Origin: Rhizobium redzepovicii
GTDB taxonomy: Bacteria; Pseudomonadota; Alphaproteobacteria; Rhizobiales; Rhizobiaceae
DNA length: 63,392 nucleotides
NCBI RefSeq assembly: GCF_019793435.1
Contig: NZ_JAILYH010000028.1
Location: 1 to 63,392, forward strand
Direction of reading: 5' to 3'
Part shown: piece by piece, positions 1-7,527 of the stretch
Layout: each line of letters opens with the position of its first letter
Position numbering within the stretch: position 1 is the stretch's first letter
Notes under the pieces: generated by a model
Database searches by the model: none
What the model was told of the DNA's origin: nothing
What the model saw: only the letters and a program-made list of their open reading frames with translations
Position numbers and translations under genes: made by a program

Positions 1-1042
1 TGCCGGAGAGGATTGAGTGCTAGGTCAGCGGGTCCACTGATCGAGGTTTTTCGCCAGACTCTGCTGTCGTGGGCCAGCAAGTCTTTTGGGGTGGGACGCA
101 CTGCCAACAGCTGCTTTTCCGGTGGTCAGCTGACCACAGCTACAACACTCTGAAAAGAAGCGACATTTTCGGGCGCTACTATGGACGGCGCATGACCCGC
201 TCCTCGCGCCACCTCTCACAAGATCGGTTGTGTAGAGATAGGTACCGTCCTGTCGCCGCCATGGGTCGCGGGGTCTTGGCGGTCATTTTTGATCGTACAT
301 GACGTTCTAAGGGCATTGGTCATGGTTGCCCGGGTAGAATGGCCGACAGCCCTTCTATGCGGCTGGTGTAGTAAGGTCAGTTGATGCACGGAGCCGATTG
401 AGCGGCTTCGTGTTCGAACGAACAATCGCGGTGTTTGTCACGACTGAAAGGAGACATTGCTTTGTAATCTTAACGGCGGTCTCCGCAGGATGCTTCAGGA
501 CGAAGACCTCCCAGGCTTCGAGGACAGTCGAAATTTGCTGGTCGTAAAACGAATGTTTGCAGATCTTCGGCCGTAATCATTCTTGTAGGAAATATAGCTG
601 GCGGCGCGGACAAATGGCTCAATCAAATTGTCGAGCATCCTTGAAAGAACGCCGAAACGCGGACGGATTGTAAAAGAAACAAATACTGTCTGACTGAGTT
701 CCGGCTCGCGCCCGAATTCGTCGTGCAGCCGAGACGGCTTTTTGGTAGCGAGGGGAGCGGCTGTCCTCTGCTTTTACCCGCGCCGCCGAGGGTCATGGCC
801 CGCGCGCCTCTGCGGATCATAATCACCGCGGCTGAAGCCTTCAGCACGTTCCGGGGGAGGGGGCGAGCAGGCGGAGGAAGCCGGCTCCGCGGCGAGGATG
901 TAGGCGCTGAGCTGAAACCGCGGAGCGATAGCGACTAGCGGTCCTGGCGCTACAGATCCCCAAAGGCCGGACCTGACGGCTATGCAGTCGAATAGCGACA
1001 AGAAAAGACTCTCTGCCATCGGGCGTCGGATGAACCATGCCC
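1..1042. other. No recognisable gene; one perfect palindrome
   Basis: Short open frames exist on both strands but none has a family signature, a convincing ribosome binding site or a sensible start. The only ordered element I see is a perfect 16-bp palindrome, GTGGTCAGCTGACCAC, at 122-137. The stretch lies downstream of the serine recombinase and may be element-flanking or decayed DNA. Confidence 0.5.
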
Positions 1043-1960
1043 TCAACGGCGAATGAGGCCAAATCGGTGGGCTTCGTCCAGCAGGACCCGCACCGAGGAC
1101 GGTTGCCAGTTCTTGCCGCTGCGCACAGGCCGTTCTCCCATCTGGTCCAGTTGCGCGGCAATGTCGCGCAGCGACAGGTTGGGATCGGCAATGGCAATTG
1201 CCGCCACCAGCTTCATCAGATAGTCTTCGGGAGCCCGGCGAGGGGATCGAGCAAGGAGTTCCTTCTCCGCGAGCTTTTCGCGTACCATGCGATGAACAGC
1301 GCGACGAAGGCGTTCGACGGTCCAGTCGTGGCCACGGCGATTGAGAACCCGCACGACATTGTCCCAACTGTGCTGCGGCCGGAGTTGACGCACCATCGGC
1401 AGCCACGTCTGCGCCGATGCAATGAGTTCATCGAGATAGAGCTTCTCCCGTGCCTGCGAGATTGCCTTGATCGCCTCCGGCCGTCGTTCTCGCAGACCGG
1501 GATTTCCAGGAAGCTTGCCGCGTGCCTTCGCCGCCTTAATGCCGGCTTTGGTACGCTCAGCGATTAGCGCCCGCTCGAGCTGCGCGACGGCGCCGAGGAC
1601 CTGAAGGGAAAACATGCCCTGCGGGGTCGACGTATCGATTGGATCGCGGATCGACCGGAAATGCACGCCGCGGGCCTCGAGGTCCTCGATCACCGACAAG
1701 AGATGACTGACGGATCGGGCCAGTCGATCGAGGCGCACGACAATGAGGACGTCGCCGGCGCTAAGTTCAGCGAGTAATCGCGTCAGCACCGGTCGAGCCC
1801 GCGATGCTCCGGAACCATGCTCCTGATGGATCCGATCGCAGCCGGCTGCACGCAGCTCGTCCAACTGGGCATCGTGGACCTGTTCATCCGTCGACACCCG
1901 GGCATAACCGATCAGCCGCTTGGGAGATTGTTGGTTGTCAAATGTTTGTGGCTTTGCCAT
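1043..1960 (-). CDS. Serine recombinase (resolvase/invertase family)
   Basis: A 305-aa small-serine-type recombinase, which cuts DNA through a covalent phosphoserine and rejoins strands at its own site. The N-terminal resolvase domain (about residues 16-160) opens with the signature GYARVSTDEQ, giving Ser23 as nucleophile; the LDRLARS and QLERALIAERT blocks of the family follow. The C-terminal 140 residues are longer than a plain Tn3 resolvase tail and include a second helix-turn-helix-like stretch (NLSLRDIAAQL). The start is placed at the ATG at 1960 (MAKPQ...) because the upstream in-frame ATG at 2008 adds only unconserved residues. No partner transposase is visible. It may be the mobility gene of a small element whose ends I cannot place. 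Family assignment is firm; the substrate site is unknown. Confidence 0.9.
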   Translation of the reverse strand: MAKPQTFDNQQSPKRLIGYARVSTDEQVHDAQLDELRAAGCDRIHQEHGSGASRARPVLTRLLAELSAGDVLIVVRLDRLARSVSHLLSVIEDLEARGVHFRSIRDPIDTSTPQGMFSLQVLGAVAQLERALIAERTKAGIKAAKARGKLPGNPGLRERRPEAIKAISQAREKLYLDELIASAQTWLPMVRQLRPQHSWDNVVRVLNRRGHDWTVERLRRAVHRMVREKLAEKELLARSPRRAPEDYLMKLVAAIAIADPNLSLRDIAAQLDQMGERPVRSGKNWQPSSVRVLLDEAHRFGLIRR

Positions 1961-2376
1961 CGCGCTTGTAACGGCCCTGTCTCGAAGTAGTTTGTACAGA
2001 TAAGGCATGCGTTAGAAATCGAACAGTTGCAAGCGTGTTTTAGGCATCAAATAGCGGCCCGCCAGACTCAAATCGCCGCCCGAGATAAGCAACGGAGCGT
2101 CCGCACTGACAAACCCGCGCCAGCGGGCTCCTGTGGCGGAAAGGCCGGAAAAACAACCGTTTTGGAGATGCCGCGAGAGCAGGGGCCCTCGGGAGGTCGC
2201 CGGCACATTATGCCGGAAGAAGGGTCGGGATTATGCGGGGCAACTGCGGCGGCCGAATTCTGTCTCGGGGAGTCCGGTCATCCCAGACGAAATCGGCCGA
2301 AAAGCCTGGAAAACCGCGCATTTCCTGCGATCCATGGTGACCGACACCCTAATTTGCGGCGTTATAGCAATCACTT

Positions 2377-2397
2377 CCGATAAGCGGTACTTATCGG
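2377..2397. promoter_or_regulatory. Palindromic candidate operator upstream of RHE_PE00001-type gene
   Basis: CCGATAAG and CTTATCGG form perfect 8-bp arms around a 5-bp spacer (CGGTA), about 90 bp before the ATG at 2487. Placement in the promoter region of a gene for a helix-turn-helix protein suggests autoregulation. The symmetry is seen directly; the binding is inferred. Confidence 0.5.
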
Positions 2398-2486
2398 TGG
2401 CGAGCCGCCACGGGCTCTTTTATAGCATGTGGGGAACCGCAGTGACCTTATAGCTTTCGTTTAAGACATCATTTACCATAATTTCA

Positions 2487-3623
2487 ATGGCTTACGATCT
2501 CTCGAAAATCAGCCTGAGTGTCTTAATGCGGCCGGCTTTCGACGCTGTTGTCGCTCTGACGCGTCTGGACGAGCGCATTGAGCGCTCCGTGGTAGGATCA
2601 GGCTGGCTAGAACGCCAAAACTTTGCCGACGCCTGCGCCTCGCTGTGGATCGACGGAGAACTCGTCCATCTCGAAGACCTCGTCCTCCACGACGCCACCC
2701 GCGATATCCGCACCCCCACTCACGAACTGACCATCGCCCGCGACGTGCTGCGCACTCGCCGACGCATTTGCGGCCAGGCGCCTGACTGGGCGCTATCCGC
2801 CGAAGGTTTGCGGACGCTGAGGCAGACATCGGAAACCACGTCGGCCGCCGCGGGCGAGGCGGAGACGGCCGGAGTCATCAGGCCCAAGGCCCCGATCGAG
2901 CCAGAAGGGGAGGGTGATGATGGTGATGACGTCAAAGATCTGCCGGGCGTCGACTATGCTGCAATCGATGCGCTGCTCGCGCGCTCGGACGCCGCAATCG
3001 AACGAGCCAAAAAGCCCGGTCGGACCCCGGCCAATAACCGCGAGCGAGACCCTCTCGTCTATGATCTCGACTGGGACGAAGATGCTCGGCTCGACGAATG
3101 GCGCGGCGCGCTGCGCCAGGCCGAAAACTTGCCGGCCGTGCTGCAGGCGATCGTCGCCCTCGATGCCTGGAATGAGTTGTCGGTGCTGCAGCACGCGCCC
3201 TGGCTTGGCCGGCTGTTTGCCGCCTCGATCCTGCGCCAGGCCGGCATCACTACCGGCGCCCATCTTGCCGCCGTCAATCTCGGGCTCAAAACGATACCCG
3301 TCGATCGGCGCCGCAGTCGCGATCGGAAGACTCGACTGCTCGCGATTGCCCAGGGGCTGATCGCGGCCGCGGAGATTGGCATGAAAGAACATGACCGGTT
3401 GACGCTGGCGCGAAAAATGATGGAGCGAAAGCTGGAGGGACGCCGAACCTCTTCAAAATTGCCAGAACTGGTCGAGCTGGTCATGGCAAAACCGCTGGTC
3501 TCTGCCGGGATGGTTGCGAAGACGCTCGACGTCACACCGCAGGCGGCGCGGCGGATTGTTTTGGAGCTTGGCCTCAGGGAGATGACCGGGAGGGGGAGGT
3601 TTCGGGCATGGGGAGTGCACTAA
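2487..3623 (+). CDS. RHE_PE00001-type DNA-binding protein (DUF1612 / HTH_13)
   Basis: A 378-aa protein of the type common on rhizobial plasmids, with an N-terminal DUF1612-like region and a C-terminal helix-turn-helix. The C-terminus (about residues 325-372) reads as a winged HTH: KPLVSAGMVAKTLDVTPQAA followed by a recognition-helix-like segment. The middle is acidic (GEGDDGDDVKD, near residue 145) and probably a linker. No enzymatic motif is visible. Its role is unknown; DNA binding is inferred from the HTH, and the palindrome at 2377-2397 is a natural candidate target. It is monocistronic, with no strong Shine-Dalgarno sequence before the ATG. Confidence 0.8.
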   Translation: MAYDLSKISLSVLMRPAFDAVVALTRLDERIERSVVGSGWLERQNFADACASLWIDGELVHLEDLVLHDATRDIRTPTHELTIARDVLRTRRRICGQAPDWALSAEGLRTLRQTSETTSAAAGEAETAGVIRPKAPIEPEGEGDDGDDVKDLPGVDYAAIDALLARSDAAIERAKKPGRTPANNRERDPLVYDLDWDEDARLDEWRGALRQAENLPAVLQAIVALDAWNELSVLQHAPWLGRLFAASILRQAGITTGAHLAAVNLGLKTIPVDRRRSRDRKTRLLAIAQGLIAAAEIGMKEHDRLTLARKMMERKLEGRRTSSKLPELVELVMAKPLVSAGMVAKTLDVTPQAARRIVLELGLREMTGRGRFRAWGVH

Positions 3624-3862
3624 GGTCTAAGGTCACCGGGCGATTGTTGGCATTCCGTGCAGGGTCGTGGGCCGCTAGTGTAAGCGACTGAGGCAAAGGG
3701 ACGATGAGCGTGCGTCTAACAAAGGCAGACGTCATTGAGTGTTTCGAAAAGTGCGATAGATAGTATCGGCTAGCAAGCAAGGCTATCCTAGACCACTATG
3801 AACGCAACGACAAGGATTGCTACAAGCGCTGCACAATTGATGACCTGGTTGGGGCATCGAGC
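3624..3862 (+). other. Intergenic; small interrupted reading frame
   Basis: An ATG at 3704 opens a 19-codon frame ending in TAG at 3761. Past that stop the same frame continues open with a charged, Cys-containing peptide (LASKAILDHYERNDKDCYKR). This could be a small gene broken by one nonsense mutation, but no family is recognisable and chance cannot be excluded. Confidence 0.25.
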
Positions 3863-4591
3863 TTAAGCCGCTATCACGTTCTCGCTACCCCGCAGATCGT
3901 CAGGTACATATTCTTTCCCGGAACCAAAGGAATAGATCCGACTGATAAGTTTTCCGTCCCAGACGAACTTGAAGTGGTTGCCCTGAACGGCCCGATCTAG
4001 GACCTCACCCCGAAGTACGCAGACACAAAAGCCGGCACCTCGCTCTGGCGGCCTATAGAGCAGGCCGTCGAAACCGGCATCCATGATATGCCGACCGCGC
4101 TTGTATCTCGTGTCAATATCAAGGTCCGGATCCCAATCGCGACCATCAACGAAGCGGCCTTTCACGGTGCGCGACAATTCTCGCATCTCAAGTCCAATCG
4201 GTGCCTCGCTAGTGCGAGACAGGAACCTCTCTCGTTTCCAAATGGAAACAGAAAGGGCTGTCTGAATGTCGCTAAATAGTTCTAGCACCGGATTTTCGGG
4301 GCCGAAAAACCGCGAGCCCTCCGGGTTGTGATATGTGAATGGGGCATGATTCCAGTTCTGAAGAAGTGGGGCGTTATCATCAACAATCGTAGCTCCACCT
4401 CGGAGAATGCGCTCTCGGTCTTTCAGGCGCGGATTGGTTAGGGACTCAATCTCAGCCAGTTCCTTACTCCGACCATTCGCTACCCGCGCAAAAACATCAA
4501 TCGTCGGAAATCGCGACGGAATGAGAGTAAAGAACGTTTGCTTGACGTCGATCACAGTGAAAGAGTTAGCCGCCACGCTGCGCGTCCACAT
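3863..4591 (-). CDS. RES-domain toxin of a RES/Xre toxin-antitoxin pair
   Basis: About 242 aa. RES toxins are ADP-ribosyltransferase-fold enzymes that degrade NAD+ (by NAD+ phosphorolysis in characterised members), starving the cell when antitoxin is lost. Visible features are the N-terminal block SRFPTIDVFARVA, a central GSRFFGPENPVLELF segment in the place where typical RES proteins carry a GGRWN..G block, and the conserved late block GFDGLLYRP followed by GAGFCVCV. The central block is divergent. The ATG at 4591 is preferred over an in-frame GTG at 4603; either way the gene overlaps the end of the antitoxin gene, so the two are translationally coupled. The overlap and the partner's family support the assignment. 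Confidence 0.75.
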   Translation of the reverse strand: MWTRSVAANSFTVIDVKQTFFTLIPSRFPTIDVFARVANGRSKELAEIESLTNPRLKDRERILRGGATIVDDNAPLLQNWNHAPFTYHNPEGSRFFGPENPVLELFSDIQTALSVSIWKRERFLSRTSEAPIGLEMRELSRTVKGRFVDGRDWDPDLDIDTRYKRGRHIMDAGFDGLLYRPPERGAGFCVCVLRGEVLDRAVQGNHFKFVWDGKLISRIYSFGSGKEYVPDDLRGSENVIAA

Positions 4592-4955
4592 ATTGTCTGA
4601 CACGGAATATATCCATCACTTGGCCGCCGCGCATAACGTCGAGAGCACTCTGCCCGCGGAAAAACTGGTTAGGTCTTCGGATCCAAGTGTCAGCAGCTCT
4701 GCTGTCCGGGAGTAGAATCTCAAGGGCCTTATGGATCGCGAGTAGGTGAGAGACTCGCTCGACGGTGTCTCTTGGAATTGAGCCTCCTTCTTTCTTCCAC
4801 TTAAAGAAGGTCGATCGGCCAGGCGATCCCAGCAGGAGAAGTTGGTCTTCGGTTGAAAGCTCCCACAACTCCGCAAGTCCTTGAAATGCCTCCATGACTG
4901 CCGGAATCGATGATCGCCCTTCGGCCGCTGCGGCGACGGGTTCGATATTAGCCAC
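4566..4955 (-). CDS. Xre/MbcA/ParS-type antitoxin (DUF2384)
   Basis: A 129-aa antitoxin that neutralises the overlapping RES toxin and probably represses the operon. The N-terminal half carries a helix-turn-helix (STEDQLLLLGSPGRSTFFKW, about residues 34-53). The C-terminal toxin-binding domain has the W-x3-PN-x2-F-x-G-x3-LDVM signature (TWIRRPNQFFRG...LDVM, about residues 89-108). It is the first gene of the pair. Its upstream region holds three related 16-bp repeats (4973-5033), which also lie upstream of the divergent ubiquitin-like operon. Confidence 0.85.
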   Translation of the reverse strand: MANIEPVAAAAEGRSSIPAVMEAFQGLAELWELSTEDQLLLLGSPGRSTFFKWKKEGGSIPRDTVERVSHLLAIHKALEILLPDSRAADTWIRRPNQFFRGQSALDVMRGGQVMDIFRVRQYVDAQRGG

Positions 4956-4972
4956 GCATGAATCTCCCGAAA

Positions 4973-5033
4973 AGTCCCAATATGGACTTGTATTTCAAAT
5001 AAGTCCCGATATAGATTAGTCCATATCGGGACT
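4973..5033. promoter_or_regulatory. Three operator-like 16-bp repeats between antitoxin and Ubl operon
   Basis: Copy 1 at 4973-4988 is AGTCCCAATATGGACT. Copy 2 at 5002-5017 is AGTCCCGATATAGATT. Copy 3, inverted, at 5018-5033 reads AGTCCCGATATGGACT on the minus strand. Each is an imperfect palindrome, and copies 2 and 3 abut to make a larger inverted repeat (arms 5002-5012 and 5023-5033). They begin 18 bp upstream of the antitoxin start and end 64 bp before the Ubl start. The repeats are seen directly; binding by the Xre antitoxin is inferred from position and symmetry. Confidence 0.75.
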
Positions 5034-5096
5034 AGAATCGCAGTGTAGTCCACTGACGAATCACGATCAAGAGTCGCCGGAGAACGGAGCGCAGTT

Positions 5097-5756
5097 ATGG
5101 TAAAAGACAACAAGAAATTCGAGTTCACTGTCGATGGCGCGATTTATAGCATCGGCGATAAAGTCATGGACGGCAGTCAGATTCGGGAGACCGCGGGCAA
5201 AGTGCCTGCGAGCGAGTTTGTCCTCATACAGATCGTTGAGAAATCCGGGCGCTCGATTGGCCTTGAGGATGAGGTGAAGTTCGCCCCGGGTGAAACTGCG
5301 GTATTCCGGACTTTCGAAAGCGATCGGGTTTACAACTTCACTGTTGACGAACGCGGTTGGGAGTGGGGCGAGGGAGCAATCGCTGCCGCCGATCTCTATC
5401 GTTACGCGGACATTGATGAGGACCGCGAACTGGTCCTCGATAGTGATGGTGACACAATCATCCCGGTCGATGGCAAAATCGATTTGAGCGGTAAGGGCGT
5501 CGAGCGCGTCCGTAGCCGCGAACCCAAAACCGTGACAATTAAAGTCAACGGGCGGCCGCGGACCGTTGAGAAGCGTCGCCATAGCTATCGCGAAATCGCC
5601 GCGATTGCTTACCCGAATCCCGACTTCGAAAACTTCAACTACACCACGACCTACCTTCATGGGGTCGGTGGTGCAGAGGGTGATCTCGTTGAAGGTGAAT
5701 CTATCATGGTCAAGAATGGGATGGTGTTCAATGTCCGTCGATCTGATAAGTCGTGA
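5097..5756 (+). CDS. Multiubiquitin protein: three tandem ubiquitin-like domains
   Basis: A 219-aa protein of the Multi_ubiq type. Three beta-grasp-like units are visible, each opening with an alternating hydrophobic strand: residues 6-73 (KFEFTVDG), 77-140 (VYNFTVDE) and 143-214 (KTVTIKVNG). The third keeps the late ubiquitin-like strand (EGESIMVKNGMVFNV). The C-terminus is FNVRRSDKS, so there is no terminal Gly-Gly; activation by the neighbouring E1 would need trimming, another attachment chemistry, or a different role. It is the first gene of a tight three-gene operon and its end overlaps the E1 gene by 26 bp. Family context (bacterial Ubl plus E1 in defence islands) is known; an antiphage role here is inferred. 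Confidence 0.85.
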   Translation: MVKDNKKFEFTVDGAIYSIGDKVMDGSQIRETAGKVPASEFVLIQIVEKSGRSIGLEDEVKFAPGETAVFRTFESDRVYNFTVDERGWEWGEGAIAAADLYRYADIDEDRELVLDSDGDTIIPVDGKIDLSGKGVERVRSREPKTVTIKVNGRPRTVEKRRHSYREIAAIAYPNPDFENFNYTTTYLHGVGGAEGDLVEGESIMVKNGMVFNVRRSDKS

Positions 5757-6921
5757 CCCGTTTCTGAAGCAACTCGAAGACGAAGGCTTCGAGCTTGAGG
5801 TGAGCAACGGTCATTTGATTGTCCGTAGCATTCCTTATGTGACGGTCGATGGCTCCTTGGCCCGCGGCGTCCTCACCTGTGCCCTTTCGCTTGAAGCGTC
5901 CTCTGGGTTGACCTCGACGCCGCAGGGCGATCACACCATGTATTTCGCAGGTGGGATGCCATGTCATCGCGATGGAAAGCCGATGAACAATATCGTCAAC
6001 GGTGCCGTTCAGCAGCGCTTCGCTGATATTGATGTTAGCTATTATTTGTCGTCGAAGCCGGAGATCACTCATCGCTACGAGACTATCTACGACAAGGTAG
6101 TAGCTTACGAGGGATTGATCGGCGGTGCCGCGAGATCTTTGGACCGAACGGCTAACGCCAGGACGCATGCCCGCGGGTTGATCTCAAATGACGACAGTCC
6201 ATTCGCAATTCCTGACTCTGCCTCGGCCCGATACCGTATAGGCGCGGTAAACCGAAAGCTTATGGGACGGGTCGCCATCATAGGCCTTGGCGGGACCGGG
6301 TCCTACCTGCTCGACCTTCTTGCCAAGACATGGGTCACGGAGATCCACCTGTATGACGGGGATCAGCTTCTTAATCACAATTTGTTCCGGTCGCCTGGCT
6401 CGCCTGAAAGGGAATTGCTCAAGGAGTTCCCTTTCAAGGTGAACTACTACACGCAGGTTTACGCGCGTATTCACAAGGGCATCGTTTCCCACCCGGTCCG
6501 CGTTACATATGGCAATGTTGACGAGCTCTCGGGCTTCGACTTCGTCTTTGTCTGCATCGATAAGGGCTCGTCGCGGCGCGAAATCGCTGAGGGACTGGTC
6601 CGGTTGGCGATCCCGTTTATCGACACCGGGATCGGCGTTGGCCTGGAGGATGGCAGGCTGGACGGATGCGCGAGGGCGACGTTCATCCGCCCAGGCACCG
6701 ACTGGAGCGAGGTCGAGAGGCTGCTTCCCTTCGGCGATGACGTAGAAGATGACGATGTCTACCGAACGGATATCCAGATCGCGGCCATCAACTCGCTAAA
6801 CGCAATCATGGCCATCATGCGCTGGCAGCGGTGGGCGGACTATTTTCGTGATGAGCGTAATGAGATGAATTCGGTTTACATGATCGAGGGGAACAATATC
6901 TCGAACAGGGCTGCGATATGA
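5731..6921 (+). CDS. E1-like ThiF-family adenylyltransferase with DUF6791 N-terminus
   Basis: A 396-aa two-part protein. Residues about 1-160 form a DUF6791-type domain containing HTMYFAGGMPC (His68, Cys78), which resembles the core of E2/UBC-like domains. From about residue 180 a ThiF/E1 Rossmann domain follows, with the nucleotide loop GLGGTGS at 185-191, an acidic LYDGD after the second strand and a DFVFVCIDK strand end. E1-like enzymes adenylate the C-terminus of a ubiquitin-like partner, here presumably the upstream multi-Ubl protein. The start is the ATG at 5731, which lies inside the upstream gene's end; its stop overlaps the next start as ATGA. Cys78 as a thioester site is a guess. 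Confidence 0.85.
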   Translation: MSVDLISRDPFLKQLEDEGFELEVSNGHLIVRSIPYVTVDGSLARGVLTCALSLEASSGLTSTPQGDHTMYFAGGMPCHRDGKPMNNIVNGAVQQRFADIDVSYYLSSKPEITHRYETIYDKVVAYEGLIGGAARSLDRTANARTHARGLISNDDSPFAIPDSASARYRIGAVNRKLMGRVAIIGLGGTGSYLLDLLAKTWVTEIHLYDGDQLLNHNLFRSPGSPERELLKEFPFKVNYYTQVYARIHKGIVSHPVRVTYGNVDELSGFDFVFVCIDKGSSRREIAEGLVRLAIPFIDTGIGVGLEDGRLDGCARATFIRPGTDWSEVERLLPFGDDVEDDDVYRTDIQIAAINSLNAIMAIMRWQRWADYFRDERNEMNSVYMIEGNNISNRAAI

Positions 6922-7343
6922 CGCGGATTAAAAGGCTGAGAACAGTCTTCACAGCGGAGATACCTGAAACTCTCGACGACGGGGTTTTGTATGTTTCGCG
7001 GGAGTGTCGCGTCGCACTCCACAATTGCGCGTGCGGGTGCGGTGAGGAAGTATCGACGCCTCTGGTCGCGACCGAATACAAGTTAACTATGCACGGCGAC
7101 AACGCATCGCTCTGGCCATCGATCGGCAATCACGACTTTGCCTGTGCTTCGCACTACGTCATCGATCAAGGGATGATAGTTTGGGCCAACAAGATGTCAC
7201 GGGCTGCAATCGAGGCCGGCCGAGAGAAGGATCGGCTTCTTAAGCGACCGCCCGCGCCTTCCCCTATTGCAGAAACGATGGGACCAACAGCCGGAGGTCT
7301 ATTTGGCTGGTTCAAGTCCATCTTCCGAAAGTTCTTCAACTGA
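6918..7343 (+). CDS. DUF6527 family protein, probable zinc-binding third member of the Ubl operon
   Basis: A 141-aa protein rich in potential metal ligands: Cys30, His35, Cys37, Cys39, Cys41, then His72, Cys76 and His79. The CxCxC and HxxxCxxH clusters suggest a zinc site. The C-terminus is basic with a short hydrophobic end (GLFGWFKSIFRKFF), possibly an amphipathic membrane-touching helix. The start overlaps the E1 stop (ATGA), so it is made with E1. The biochemical role is unknown; by position it could be a ligase-like or deconjugating partner. A hairpin follows at 7352. Confidence 0.75.
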   Translation: MTRIKRLRTVFTAEIPETLDDGVLYVSRECRVALHNCACGCGEEVSTPLVATEYKLTMHGDNASLWPSIGNHDFACASHYVIDQGMIVWANKMSRAAIEAGREKDRLLKRPPAPSPIAETMGPTAGGLFGWFKSIFRKFFN

Positions 7344-7351
7344 CAGGCGGC

Positions 7352-7379
7352 GGACGCAGGCGAACAAAGACCTGCGTCC
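7352..7379 (+). terminator. Hairpin terminator after Ubl operon
   Basis: GGACGCAGG and CCTGCGTCC form a perfect 9-bp stem with a 10-nt loop, 9 bp after the DUF6527 stop and followed by TTCTGACATTT. The U-tract is weak, so termination may be partial. Confidence 0.6.
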
Positions 7380-7527
7380 TTCTGACATTTAGTGGCTTGC
7401 GGTGACGGGAAGGCGGAAAGTTCTCGCTCGGGCTACCCAATCGGTCCACCGTCGGGCTCCAGTGATAATGACTCGCGTCGAGAGCCGGCATAGTGCAATC
7501 TGGGGTAGGGGGAATCAGGGGTAGGAC

